Part shown: positions 7,902-16,779 of the stretch, one piece after another
Layout: every line of letters begins with the position of its first letter
Position numbering within the stretch: the stretch's first letter is position 1
DNA from: Flavobacteriaceae bacterium
Lineage (GTDB): Bacteria; Bacteroidota; Bacteroidia; Flavobacteriales; Flavobacteriaceae
DNA length: 32,537 nt
Assembly: GCA_947377425.1 (NCBI GenBank)
Contig: CANCFZ010000003.1
Location: 1 to 32,537, forward strand
Reading direction: 5' to 3'
Notes under the pieces: model-generated
The model's input: only the letters and a program-made list of their open reading frames with translations
Told to the model about the DNA's origin: nothing
Database searches by the model: none
Program-made: the position numbers and the translations under genes

Positions 7902-8783
7902 TTATTGTAATATGCTCTCAATTTCTTTATTGGTAATCACTGGATTCGCACCATTGCAAGAAGCGACTAATGCACCAACAGCGCATGCAAACTCAACTGC
8001 TTTTTGATAATCATTAGTGTGTAAAATTTCAGACAATAATGCAGCTAAAAAACTATCACCTGCACCAATTGTATCAGCAACAGTAACTGCAAATCCTTTG
8101 TTTCTATAAAACTGATTTTCAGCGTATAATATTGCGCCATCTTTACCTTTAGTAATACAAATAGTTCTAGTATTAGTTAACTTAGAAAGAAATAATATAT
8201 TATCTTCAATAGTATCTGTTTTTGAGCCTAAAGCTTGTGCAACTTTTAATAATTCATCGTCGTTTAATTTTACAAAATCTGATAAATCCATTAGCTCTTT
8301 CAAGAATTCGATAGAATAGAATGGTGATCTAATGTTTATATCAAATATTTTGTATTTAGCTTCTTTTAATAATGTCAATAGCGTATTTCTAGAAATAGTA
8401 TTTCTACTTGCTAAAGATCCAAAAACAAAAGCGTCTGCTTCACGAACGGCATCAATATTTTCTTTTGTAATCAAAATACTATCCCAAGCTGAAGGATAAA
8501 CAATAGTATAAGTCGCACTTCCTTTAGCGTCCAATTTAACTAGAACCTCACCTGTAGAATGAGTAAAATCTGTTTGAATTAATGAAGTATCAACATTCTT
8601 CTCTTTTATTATATTCAGAAGTTCTTTACCCAATTCATCATTGCCAATTTTAGAAATCATTTTTGCATTAATTCCCAATGATTGCAAACGAATAGAAACA
8701 TTCATTGGTGCACCACCAGCAATCTTTTCGGTAGGTAATACATCCCACAAAACTTCTCCAAAACAAACTACATTTTTATTCAT
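7902..8783 (-). CDS. PfkB-family carbohydrate kinase, probable fructokinase
   Basis: 293 residues, the usual length for ribokinase/PfkB sugar kinases. The N-terminal substrate signature GGAPMN is at 23-28 and the C-terminal signature DTIGAGDSFLAAL at 237-249, with catalytic base D243 and the anion-hole GAGD motif. ATP-dependent phosphorylation of fructose to fructose-6-phosphate is inferred from its position as the third gene of an operon with a GH32 fructan hydrolase and a sugar porter; the family alone would also allow other sugars. Its start is one nucleotide past the porter's stop codon, so translation is likely coupled. A terminator follows at 7810-7837. Confidence 0.88.
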   Translation of the reverse strand: MNKNVVCFGEVLWDVLPTEKIAGGAPMNVSIRLQSLGINAKMISKIGNDELGKELLNIIKEKNVDTSLIQTDFTHSTGEVLVKLDAKGSATYTIVYPSAWDSILITKENIDAVREADAFVFGSLASRNTISRNTLLTLLKEAKYKIFDINIRSPFYSIEFLKELMDLSDFVKLNDDELLKVAQALGSKTDTIEDNILFLSKLTNTRTICITKGKDGAILYAENQFYRNKGFAVTVADTIGAGDSFLAALLSEILHTNDYQKAVEFACAVGALVASCNGANPVITNKEIESILQ

Positions 8784-8784
8784 T

Positions 8785-10122
8785 TTATTTTATTTCTTCT
8801 TTATTAGATAAACTTTCTGATAATTCTTCCAAAGTTTGACCTTTAGTTTCTGGCATTTTTAAAAATACCCATATTAATTGTAATACCATCATCAAACAAA
8901 ATATAATAAAAACAGTTGCAGTACCAATAGTTTTAAATAAATAAGGAATAAATGATGGAATTAATGCCGCTAAAATCCAATGAACGGAACATCCAAAGGC
9001 CTGTCCTGCCGCACGTAATTTATTTGGAAAAATCTCAGAAATAAACACCCAAATTACCGCTCCTTGACCAATGGCGTGTGAAGCAATAAACAAGAAGAAA
9101 AATACTGGAACTAACATTCCTTTCCATTCTAGCATAAATGCTGTAGAAACTAATCCAAGCGAGATGATATAACCTATTGAGCCAATATACATTAAAGTTT
9201 TTCTTCCATATTTATCAATTAATGTGATACCTATAATGGTGAATAAAAGATTGATTATTCCAATTCCAATACTGCTTAAAAATGAAGCTGATTTTTCTAA
9301 ACCTGCCAATTCAAAAATTCTAGGTGCATAATATAAAAAGGCGTTTATACCCGAAAGTTGATTAAAAAAAGCAATAAAAAAAGCTAATAATAATGGTTTT
9401 CTATATTTCTTCATAAATATATTTTCATCCACAGTTTCTTTCGATTTTTCGGTTTCTATTGCTTTAATTTCTTCATCTAGATTAGAATTTGGGTTTATTT
9501 GCTTTAAAATAGCAATAGCTTTAGTTTTATCTTTCAAATAGTCCAAAATCCAACGTGGACTCTCGGGTACACCAAATACTAAAATAGTATAAATTAATGC
9601 CGGAAAAGCTTGAATTCCTAGCATCCAACGCCAAGAATTTTCTCCAATATCTTGCAAGAAATAATTAGATGTAAACGCTATCAATATTCCAAAAACAATA
9701 TTGAATTGGTATAATGCAACCAGTTTACCTCTGTCTTTCGCAGGAGCAATTTCAGACACATAAGTAGGAGCAGCAATAGTTGATGCGCCAATACCTAATC
9801 CTCCAATGAATCTGAAAAATGCAAATACCACAGTGTTTTCTGCTAATGAAGTTCCTAATGCCGAAACAAAAAACAAAACACCTATAATAATTAACGTTTT
9901 TTTGCGCCCTAATTTATTAGTAGGAATAGCTCCAAAAATAGCTCCAATAACAGTTCCCCATAATGCCGATGACATGACTACTAATCCGTGATACAAATCA
10001 GAAGTATGCCAAAGTGCTTGCAATTGTTTATCTGCTCCTGAAATAACTACAGTGTCGAATCCAAATAAAAATCCAGCTAATGCTACTATAATTGACCAAT
10101 AAAATATTTTTCTATTATTCAT
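8785..10122 (-). CDS. Sugar porter, MFS family
   Basis: 445 residues with twelve hydrophobic segments and the sugar-porter signatures: GRKKT in the loop after helix 2, RFIGGLGIGA...PTYVSEIAPAKDRGKL, PESPRWIL at the end of the first half, DKYGRKTLM in the second half and PETKGQTLEEL at the C-terminus. It imports a monosaccharide or sucrose across the inner membrane, probably by proton symport. I set the start at the ATG at 10122 (MNNRKIFYW). The longer frame begins with TTG at 10146, overlaps the GH32 gene and adds only eight unhelpful residues. The ATG lies 14 nt after the GH32 stop. The substrate is probably fructose or sucrose, judged by the flanking GH32 and fructokinase genes. Confidence 0.9.
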   Translation of the reverse strand: MNNRKIFYWSIIVALAGFLFGFDTVVISGADKQLQALWHTSDLYHGLVVMSSALWGTVIGAIFGAIPTNKLGRKKTLIIIGVLFFVSALGTSLAENTVVFAFFRFIGGLGIGASTIAAPTYVSEIAPAKDRGKLVALYQFNIVFGILIAFTSNYFLQDIGENSWRWMLGIQAFPALIYTILVFGVPESPRWILDYLKDKTKAIAILKQINPNSNLDEEIKAIETEKSKETVDENIFMKKYRKPLLLAFFIAFFNQLSGINAFLYYAPRIFELAGLEKSASFLSSIGIGIINLLFTIIGITLIDKYGRKTLMYIGSIGYIISLGLVSTAFMLEWKGMLVPVFFFLFIASHAIGQGAVIWVFISEIFPNKLRAAGQAFGCSVHWILAALIPSFIPYLFKTIGTATVFIIFCLMMVLQLIWVFLKMPETKGQTLEELSESLSNKEEIK

Positions 10123-10136
10123 AAATTTATACTTTG

Positions 10137-11624
10137 TTATTTCCAAACTCTGGAAATTGAATTAATTTTTAAGTTGGTTAAAGGAATATTGTCTTTGGTA
10201 ATGATATTCAAATTTGAATAATTCTCGGTAGGAAAAAACAAATTAGTCATAGAATACTTTCCTTTATTTAATAAAATTTCGACAGATGATTTATCTAAAA
10301 CAATTTGAAATGAAGTGATTATATCGTGCAGTTGCATCACTTGTGGTTTAGTTGCAAATACGTCACTAAAGTTTTTTATTCCAGAATTACTTCTATCAGT
10401 AATTAATTGATTTTCAGATAATGTTATTGTAAAAACTTCTCCTTTTGAATTTAAAAGTGATATAATAACATCTGTATTTTTTTCAAGATTGAAATTGACC
10501 TCCGTTTGAGATAAGTCTATATTCATTTTTTCAAATGGAGTATCTACTTTTTCTTGTTCAAATACTGATTTTGTCAAAGTAGAAAATTGAGCAATCATTT
10601 TTTGATTAAGATAAAATTCGTTTTTATCTTTTTTTAATTCTAATTCTCTAGGCATTGTCATTGCACTACGCCATACTTCGGTTGGAACTTTGGTAGCATA
10701 TTGCCAATTACTCATCCAAGCCAAGAGAATTCTTTTATTATCAGGAACATTGGAGAAGGTAACTGCCGCATAAAAATCGGTGCCATTGTCCATCCAAATA
10801 GATTTTTGGTTGTTTGAAAATGTTTTACCATCAAAATCGCCAACAAAATATCGTGTTCCAGAACCGCCATTTGGAGCTTTATCTCCATGATTTACTATCA
10901 TAACCCATTTGGTTTCGCCAGAAGCAATTTTCATTGGAAACAAATCTGGACATTCCCAAACACCTAAATATTTTAAGTCATTTTGTGGTTTGAAATCACT
11001 TTCAAATTGCCATTCTTTTAAATTAACGGAAGACCAAATTTTGATTTTATCACCAACAGCCAAAACCATATTCCATTTTTTAATTGACTCGTTCCAAAAT
11101 ACTTTGGGATCTCTAAAATCTTGTTCGTTAGAGTTCTTTAAAACTGGATTTTCTTTATATTTCGTCCAGGTTTTTCCTTCATCTAAACTATAGGCAATTC
11201 CTTGACTTTCGGTATTTTTATTTCCTTTTTTCCAAATTTCATCATTATGGTATGTAAAAATGGCAACCATAGCATTCTTACCAAATCCAGAAGTATTATT
11301 TTGATCAATTACAGCGCTTCCTGAAAAAATCCATCCTAGTTTATCAGGATATAATGCAATTGGAAGGTGTTCCCAATGTAATAAATCATTACTAACAGCA
11401 TGTCCCCAATGCATTGGTCCCCATATAATTCCTTCAGGGTAATATTGATAAAACAAATGATACTTTCCATTAAGATAAACTAATCCGTTAGGATCATTCA
11501 TCCATTTGGCAGTAGGAGTAAAGTGAAATTGTAAACGATAAGGTTCGTTATAATTAGTTGATTTATTTTGAGAAAAAGTCAACTGACATAGTAAAGTCAA
11601 CAAAAAAACATGTGAAATTTTCAT
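10137..11624 (-). CDS. Secreted GH32 fructan beta-fructosidase / levanase
   Basis: 495 residues with a Sec signal peptide (1-19, ending FSQ). The five-bladed propeller carries all three catalytic motifs: WMNDPNG with nucleophile D44, FRDP with transition-state stabiliser D172, and WECPDLF with acid/base E224. The C-terminal part (about 350-495) is the usual GH32 beta-sandwich. The enzyme hydrolyses levan, inulin or sucrose to release fructose outside the inner membrane. It is the first gene of an operon with the sugar porter and fructokinase, so the three cover cleavage, uptake and phosphorylation. No SusC/SusD pair is nearby. Which fructan linkage it prefers cannot be decided from these motifs. 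Confidence 0.93.
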   Translation of the reverse strand: MKISHVFLLTLLCQLTFSQNKSTNYNEPYRLQFHFTPTAKWMNDPNGLVYLNGKYHLFYQYYPEGIIWGPMHWGHAVSNDLLHWEHLPIALYPDKLGWIFSGSAVIDQNNTSGFGKNAMVAIFTYHNDEIWKKGNKNTESQGIAYSLDEGKTWTKYKENPVLKNSNEQDFRDPKVFWNESIKKWNMVLAVGDKIKIWSSVNLKEWQFESDFKPQNDLKYLGVWECPDLFPMKIASGETKWVMIVNHGDKAPNGGSGTRYFVGDFDGKTFSNNQKSIWMDNGTDFYAAVTFSNVPDNKRILLAWMSNWQYATKVPTEVWRSAMTMPRELELKKDKNEFYLNQKMIAQFSTLTKSVFEQEKVDTPFEKMNIDLSQTEVNFNLEKNTDVIISLLNSKGEVFTITLSENQLITDRSNSGIKNFSDVFATKPQVMQLHDIITSFQIVLDKSSVEILLNKGKYSMTNLFFPTENYSNLNIITKDNIPLTNLKINSISRVWK

Positions 11625-11725
11625 TTATTTTTACAAAAGAGTATTAAAATTTTAAGAATATTAAATAAACCCTAAAAATATTAAAAAAAATGAAATATGT
11701 GGTGAAAATGTATGAAAAGGAGTTG

Positions 11726-11753
11726 TTTTCTAAAACGAAAACGTTTTAGAAAA
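11726..11753. promoter_or_regulatory. 28-nt perfect inverted repeat with LacI-like core
   Basis: TTTTCTAAAACG, four A, then the exact reverse complement. The right half contains AAAACGTTTT, a CG-centred palindrome of the kind bound by LacI-family regulators. It touches the SGNH hydrolase stop codon and lies 102 nt upstream of the GH32 start. Neither strand has a T-run after the hairpin, so an intrinsic terminator is less convincing than an operator for the fructan operon, though both are possible. Confidence 0.5.
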
Positions 11754-12431
11754 TTATTTGTTTAAAAATTTAAGAAGTAATGATTCCATAAATTTGTAAC
11801 CATTCAAGTTTGGATGAACTCCATCATCTCCGTATTTTTTATCTAATCCTTTGTTGTCATCAACCATTGCCGAATAATAATCTATATAAGAAATTTTGTT
11901 TTTTAAGGCATACTCTTTTATCATTTTATTCAGCTCAATAACTTTGTCTGCTGGTTGAAGTTTTGGATTCCAATAAAAAATATTTGAAGGTAAAACAGCA
12001 CAAAGAACAACTTTAATCTTATTTAATTTGGCCAATTCTGCCATAGAAACAATATTGCCAAAAATAGCTTCAAGAGTAATTGGTCCCGTATTTTCTGCAA
12101 TATCATTTATTCCTGCTAAAATAACAACTGTTGAGGGTTTCAAATTGATTACATCTTGTCGGAAACGAAGCAACATTTGTTGAGTAGTTTGCCCGCTAAT
12201 TCCTCTATCTATTAGATTATTATATTTAAAAAAAGCACTATCGTTTACTTTCCAAAATTCGGTAATGGAATCCCCCATTAAAACGATTGGTTTTGCACTT
12301 GGTGTTTGCAACAAAATGTTATTTTCCGTTGCATATTTCTTTAAATTAGGCCAATCTTTTTTCATAATATCATCTTGACTATATGCTAAAAATAAAGGAA
12401 AAATTAAAATCATAAAAATAATTTTTCTCAT
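11754..12431 (-). CDS. Secreted SGNH/GDSL-family hydrolase
   Basis: 225 residues with a signal peptide (about 1-18, LAYSQ). Block I is MGDSITEFW with nucleophile S55, block II has G80 in DRGISGQTT, block III is LAGINDIAEN with N109, and block V is DGVHPN with D203 and H206. All four catalytic blocks are therefore intact. The family contains esterases, lipases, acetylxylan esterases and platelet-activating factor acetylhydrolase-like proteins; the GISGQTT and GINDIAENTG details fit the latter subgroup. It begins 7 nt after the exonuclease-like gene and so probably belongs to the operon starting at 14948. Removal of acetyl groups from polysaccharide is possible but not shown. Confidence 0.88.
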   Translation of the reverse strand: MRKIIFMILIFPLFLAYSQDDIMKKDWPNLKKYATENNILLQTPSAKPIVLMGDSITEFWKVNDSAFFKYNNLIDRGISGQTTQQMLLRFRQDVINLKPSTVVILAGINDIAENTGPITLEAIFGNIVSMAELAKLNKIKVVLCAVLPSNIFYWNPKLQPADKVIELNKMIKEYALKNKISYIDYYSAMVDDNKGLDKKYGDDGVHPNLNGYKFMESLLLKFLNK

Positions 12432-12438
12432 AATTATA

Positions 12439-13035
12439 TTATTTTAATCCCAAACGAGATTTGAGTTTCAAAAATAATAATGCAATTGTATAAGAATCGT
12501 CCGTTGTAGAAATGCGTTCGGTTTTAGCAATTTTAAAAATATGACTCAACTCGTCTAATGAAAAATTTTTATCATTAATATCATGAAGTTTTTTGTACAT
12601 AACTTCAATATCTAAAGCTTCATTTTTGAGTCTTCCACAACCTAATTTTTCTAGCGCCTCATTAATCATTTCTATATCAAAATTTATGCGATGTCCCACT
12701 AAAGTTGAATTTCCAATATAATTAACTAAAAATTCCATTGCTTGAACTTCCGATAATTTAGGTTGTTCAGATTCTAAAAGAAAATCATTAGGCATGCCAT
12801 TATCGTGAAGAAATTTATATTGTGGAATAGTTACTTCAAATACATCTCCAATAATAATATTATCATTAACTACAGCAACTGCTCCAAAAGATAAAATAAC
12901 ATCTTTTTTAGGATTTAATCCTGTTGTATCAACACTTAAAGCGACATAACGGTCACTTTTCTTATCTAATTTAGATAAATAGATTTTCCAAAATTCTGGA
13001 TGATCTTTATTTATATTTTTTATCCAATCGAGCAT
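12439..13035 (-). CDS. DEDDh exonuclease-like protein with altered active site
   Basis: 198 residues with the fold signature of DnaQ/RNase T 3'-5' exonucleases, but key residues differ. Motif I, normally DxETTG, reads SVDTTGLNP here, so the first Asp is Ser and the Glu is Asp. Motif II is conserved: LVGHRINFDIEMI with D120. Motif III, normally H-x4-D, reads ERISTTDDSYTIALLF, so Ile stands where the His should be while the final Asp remains. Loss of one metal ligand and of the general base predicts weak or no nuclease activity. It starts 2 nt after the DUF294 gene stop; pairing of DUF294 proteins with DnaQ-like exonucleases is common in many bacteria. The role may be nucleic-acid or nucleotide binding. 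Confidence 0.82.
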   Translation of the reverse strand: MLDWIKNINKDHPEFWKIYLSKLDKKSDRYVALSVDTTGLNPKKDVILSFGAVAVVNDNIIIGDVFEVTIPQYKFLHDNGMPNDFLLESEQPKLSEVQAMEFLVNYIGNSTLVGHRINFDIEMINEALEKLGCGRLKNEALDIEVMYKKLHDINDKNFSLDELSHIFKIAKTERISTTDDSYTIALLFLKLKSRLGLK

Positions 13036-13037
13036 GA

Positions 13038-14948
13038 TTATGAAAATTGAGTAAGTTGAAATCTATCTTTAATTAAATCTTCCAATTCACGCATAGGAAT
13101 AAGGGCATTTTTGAGTTTTTCTTTATCTACTTTATTTAGTTCTTCTAAATTAATATACTGCCCTGAACTATCATTTTTTAAACCTTCTTGAGCTCTAAAT
13201 TTTGATAATAATAAAAAAGCATCAGCACAATTAAGATAAATTTCTGAATATTTAGGATCAATCATAGCTAATTGCTTATATCTCAAATAAGTACTGTTTA
13301 TTCCTCTTATATTGTTACTCAAAACTAATAATCGAGCACCATCAATTAATGGCATTAGTGCTTTGGTTTTAATATCAAACTTGCCTTTATATTCGCCTTC
13401 TTCTTCTAAATTAAATTTTTTAAAGAAATTTAGAGGTGCTGGTTTTTTTAGAGCATCATTTCCTAGATAATCAAAGAAAAGAGCATTATTTTTTGCGTTT
13501 TTGAAAATTACATCTGTTATTGCATCTTCAATTTTTTGTTCTCCAAAAGCAATTTCATAATCAAAGAAAACACTACTTATTTCATTGGATTTTTCACCTG
13601 GAGTATTCATCCAATTATTATATTGTTTTGACCAATCAGTCAATGATTTGCACCAAAGCATATTGCTTGCCATGTGTCCTTGTGGGCAAAAAACAAATCC
13701 AACTTTTTCTAATGTTGCAGTTGTTTTTTTAGCTAATTTCAAAAAATAATCTTTTACATCACGATATTTCTCGGCTGTGACATCTTCAAATACTAAAATA
13801 CTGTCTTGGTCTGTTAATAACAATTGCTCTTTACGTCCTTGACTTCCAATACTTAACCATGCAAAACGAGCAGGAGGAGAGCCTAAATCTAAAATAGCCT
13901 GTTCTACAGCTCTTTTTACTATAGCAAGTGTGATTTCGCCAGCAATACTATTAATGTGAGTAAGTGGAATATTTTTATTTAAAGACGATTGAATAATATC
14001 TGCTAATTTATCACGAACCAATTTTAGTTCTTTTGCTGATTGCGAGCGCTTGATTTCTTTTAAAAGAACACCAGGATTATTGGCTTGAGCAACAACTAAA
14101 TCATGCTCAGATATTATTCCTTTTACATCTGATTTATCAGTTCCATCATGAGTGACACACAAGTGAGTAACTCCATATTTTAGCATAATTAACTGCGCTT
14201 CAGCAACTGAAATATTTTCAGTTACAGTAATAACAGGTGATGCCATTATTTTATCTATTGTATTTGAAAATGCTACACGACCAGTTGCTACTTTAGAACG
14301 AAAATCTTTATCGGTTACAATACCAACAGGATAGCCATTTTCGGTAATTAAAACACTATCCAACATCGTATCTGTAACTAATTGAGCGGCATCTTTTATA
14401 ATTGTTCCGGTGCTAATTTTTAAAGGAGTTTTGTTATAAGTTAAAGATTGAAAATACAGCATATCAGACTGATTGTCAGAATAACCAACATTATCAGAAA
14501 TTAAACCGTGATCTTTATCTAAATTTCCTTTTGTATTTGCTGCAAAACTTTCTAACAAGAAGTTTAAAACATCAGAATTTTGAGCAACAAATGGTTTGAA
14601 AGTTGCTATAGGAATAGCATAAACAATACTTTCTTCACGAGCTTTTGCTGTCATTTGGTAATTATTTTTGGCAAAAAATGGACGTAAACCAAAAATATCA
14701 CCAGCGTAACATTTGTTCAAAAGAGTTTCCTCAGCATCAGAAATTACCGTTAAATGAATCACGCCAGAAGCAACTACATAAAATGAATCGTGTAAAATAT
14801 CATTAATTTGAAATAATGATTTGTGTTTTTCTAAATTGATAACACGAATTGTATTGGCAATTTTAATTAAATCATCGAACGAAAGATAATTAAATGGTTC
14901 GTATTCTTTTAAAAAATTGGCTACGCGTTGTGAAATAGCATTTGTCAT
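13038..14948 (-). CDS. cNMP-binding/CBS/DUF294 putative nucleotidyltransferase
   Basis: 636 residues, soluble. A cyclic-nucleotide-binding-like domain (about 15-135, with FYVVASGVIHLTV and AGDIFGL) is followed by a CBS pair (about 172-295, with VGIVTDKDFR and KGIISEHDLV), then a DUF294 nucleotidyltransferase domain whose signature GSQGRKEQLLLTDQDS (368-383) supplies the metal ligands D380 and D382, and the DUF294 C-terminal region (about 480-625). The layout matches the GlnD-like putative signal-transduction nucleotidyltransferases often found beside acetate genes. The substrate is unknown. It heads an operon with the exonuclease-like protein (2-nt gap) and the SGNH hydrolase. Confidence 0.9.
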   Translation of the reverse strand: MTNAISQRVANFLKEYEPFNYLSFDDLIKIANTIRVINLEKHKSLFQINDILHDSFYVVASGVIHLTVISDAEETLLNKCYAGDIFGLRPFFAKNNYQMTAKAREESIVYAIPIATFKPFVAQNSDVLNFLLESFAANTKGNLDKDHGLISDNVGYSDNQSDMLYFQSLTYNKTPLKISTGTIIKDAAQLVTDTMLDSVLITENGYPVGIVTDKDFRSKVATGRVAFSNTIDKIMASPVITVTENISVAEAQLIMLKYGVTHLCVTHDGTDKSDVKGIISEHDLVVAQANNPGVLLKEIKRSQSAKELKLVRDKLADIIQSSLNKNIPLTHINSIAGEITLAIVKRAVEQAILDLGSPPARFAWLSIGSQGRKEQLLLTDQDSILVFEDVTAEKYRDVKDYFLKLAKKTTATLEKVGFVFCPQGHMASNMLWCKSLTDWSKQYNNWMNTPGEKSNEISSVFFDYEIAFGEQKIEDAITDVIFKNAKNNALFFDYLGNDALKKPAPLNFFKKFNLEEEGEYKGKFDIKTKALMPLIDGARLLVLSNNIRGINSTYLRYKQLAMIDPKYSEIYLNCADAFLLLSKFRAQEGLKNDSSGQYINLEELNKVDKEKLKNALIPMRELEDLIKDRFQLTQFS

Positions 14949-14993
14949 AAATGTGATATAATTTTATAAAAATATAAAAAATACAGTAATCCG

Positions 14994-15001
14994 CAAAAGT
15001 A
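14994..15001 (-). promoter_or_regulatory. -7 box for the DUF294 operon
   Basis: The minus strand reads TACTTTTG, identical to the box before hemN, 45 nt upstream of the ATG at 14948. The -33 element is weak. Confidence 0.5.
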
Positions 15002-15094
15002 AAGAAGATAAAGATTGTAAAGAATTTAAAGATGTATATTTATTACAACTTAAATTATGATATCGAGCTTTATAAAATTAAGTGTTATGTTTTG

Positions 15095-15126
<32 letters not shown>

Positions 15127-15165
15127 TGCAAATTGAGACGTTTAAAAAAAGTAGATTTTTAGTCA

Positions 15166-16704
15166 TTAATCAGCTTCATTCATGACTTTTATTCGATATA
15201 TTCTACCAATAGCAATTGTTAATTTTAAAGTGTAATCTTCAATAAGCCAACTTCTGTAGTTTTTTGTAACGTTTCCTAAACAAATACAATATTGTTTAAT
15301 TCTATATTCAATATCATCATTTAATTCCTTAGAAAGTTTTCTAGCATCAGATAATTCTTCGGTATTTTCAACACACATTGTTGCATGTTGTTCTAAAGAT
15401 TTTTCAAGAATTGTTTTAGCTTTCATATTATTTTTGACTGTAAATTTAAATTCTTCATTTACATCCATAGCTATATCAATTGATTTACTAAATTTTTTAC
15501 GCAATTCATCTGGCATGATATATTTAAAATTACTTTCAATATCTGCATCATCTCGAAGGCTTTCTAAATAATATTCGGGAGATTTAAAAATATGTTGCCA
15601 ATCCATTGGATTATTCCACAAACCAAATCGTAATGCGTTGTTTCCTAAATCAATAACATTAAAATTATCTTTGTGTGGTAATTTTCTAGAACCGCGACCA
15701 ATCATTTGAAAATAAAGCGTCAATGATTTTGTAGCACGATTTAATATGATGGTTTCAACCGTTGGCTCATCAAATCCTGTAGTTAAAATCCCAACCGATG
15801 TTAAAATTGCATCTGGAGTTTTCTTGAACCAATGTAAAATTTCCTTTCGGTCTTCTGTAGTTGTTGTGTTGTCTAAATGACGAATGTTATATCCAGCATG
15901 TCTAAAACTCTCGTAAACATGCAAGGAAGTATTGATTCCGTTATTGAAAATTAAGGTTTTCTTTCCGAGGGATTTCTCAGTATAAGCGTGCAATAATTTC
16001 TCTTGCATAACCATATTACTGTACAAATCATCCGAAGATTTTACAGTATAATCACCATTTATTCCAACTTTTAATGATGTTAATCCAACATCATAACTAT
16101 AAGTTGTTGCTTTTGCAAGAAATCCTTCGTCAATAAGATTTTGAATGGTATCACCAACAATTAATTCATTGTAATTTTCATACATCGGCAACTTGATATT
16201 TGAACTCAATGGTGTTGCCGTAACTCCAAGTATAAAAGCATTTCCGAAGGCGCTAAATAACTTCCTGAATGAATTGAAGTGAGCTTCGTCAATTATCACT
16301 AAACCAACATCTTCTATTTCTAATTTTTCATCATTAAGACGATTTTTTAGAGTTTCAACCATTGCTACAAAACACGAATATTCTTGTTGATCTGGTAATT
16401 CTTTGATGGCGCTGTTTATAATTTTATTTTTAACATCAAAAGCCTTAAGCATTTTGGAAGTTTGCTTACAAAGTTCGATGCGGTGTGTTAAAACAACAAC
16501 TTTTTTATTGTGCTGTTCTAAATAACGTCTTGTAATTTCTGAAAAAATAACTGTTTTTCCACCACCAGTTGGCAATTGATAAAGCAAATGATAATTTTTA
16601 GGTGCATTATCTAATCGTTCGAATATTTTATCAATATCGCCTTTTTGGTAACTATAAAGCTCCTTTTTTTCTTCAATTTCGGCAAGTAAATCCTTTTTTG
16701 GCAT
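15166..16704 (-). CDS. SF2 DEAH-box helicase (RadD-like)
   Basis: 512 residues. Helicase motifs in order: Q-like YSYQKGDID near residue 18, Walker A LPTGGGKT (44-51), motif Ia VVLTHRIELCKQ, motif II DEAH (139-142), motif III TAT (162-164), then in the second RecA domain motif V TTGFDEPTVE and motif VI QMIGRGSRK. This is the layout of DNA-repair/restriction-type SF2 helicases such as RadD (YejH). The C-terminal 120 residues have no motif I recognise; there is no cysteine zinc cluster of the kind seen in some relatives. No restriction or methylase gene is adjacent, so repair or recombination is the more likely role (inference). The start is supported by a TAATTTTG box 20 nt upstream. Confidence 0.88.
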   Translation of the reverse strand: MPKKDLLAEIEEKKELYSYQKGDIDKIFERLDNAPKNYHLLYQLPTGGGKTVIFSEITRRYLEQHNKKVVVLTHRIELCKQTSKMLKAFDVKNKIINSAIKELPDQQEYSCFVAMVETLKNRLNDEKLEIEDVGLVIIDEAHFNSFRKLFSAFGNAFILGVTATPLSSNIKLPMYENYNELIVGDTIQNLIDEGFLAKATTYSYDVGLTSLKVGINGDYTVKSSDDLYSNMVMQEKLLHAYTEKSLGKKTLIFNNGINTSLHVYESFRHAGYNIRHLDNTTTTEDRKEILHWFKKTPDAILTSVGILTTGFDEPTVETIILNRATKSLTLYFQMIGRGSRKLPHKDNFNVIDLGNNALRFGLWNNPMDWQHIFKSPEYYLESLRDDADIESNFKYIMPDELRKKFSKSIDIAMDVNEEFKFTVKNNMKAKTILEKSLEQHATMCVENTEELSDARKLSKELNDDIEYRIKQYCICLGNVTKNYRSWLIEDYTLKLTIAIGRIYRIKVMNEAD

Positions 16705-16723
16705 AGTGATTTTTACAATTTTG

Positions 16724-16731
16724 CAAAATTA
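16724..16731 (-). promoter_or_regulatory. -7 box for the helicase gene
   Basis: The minus strand reads TAATTTTG, 20 nt before the ATG at 16704. No clear -33 element is seen. Confidence 0.5.
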
Positions 16732-16779
16732 CACCTAAAAAAGAGTTTCTCAGCTATTATTTTAAAAAATAACTTTAAA

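Noticed and set aside
10123-10146. Upstream TTG start for the sugar porter
   Set aside because: It overlaps the GH32 gene and adds eight residues that sugar porters do not need; ATG at 10122 lies 14 nt after the GH32 stop.
10909-11193. 94-codon plus-strand frame inside the GH32 gene
   Set aside because: It overlaps the GH32 catalytic region, which has intact motifs on the other strand; it has no independent promoter.
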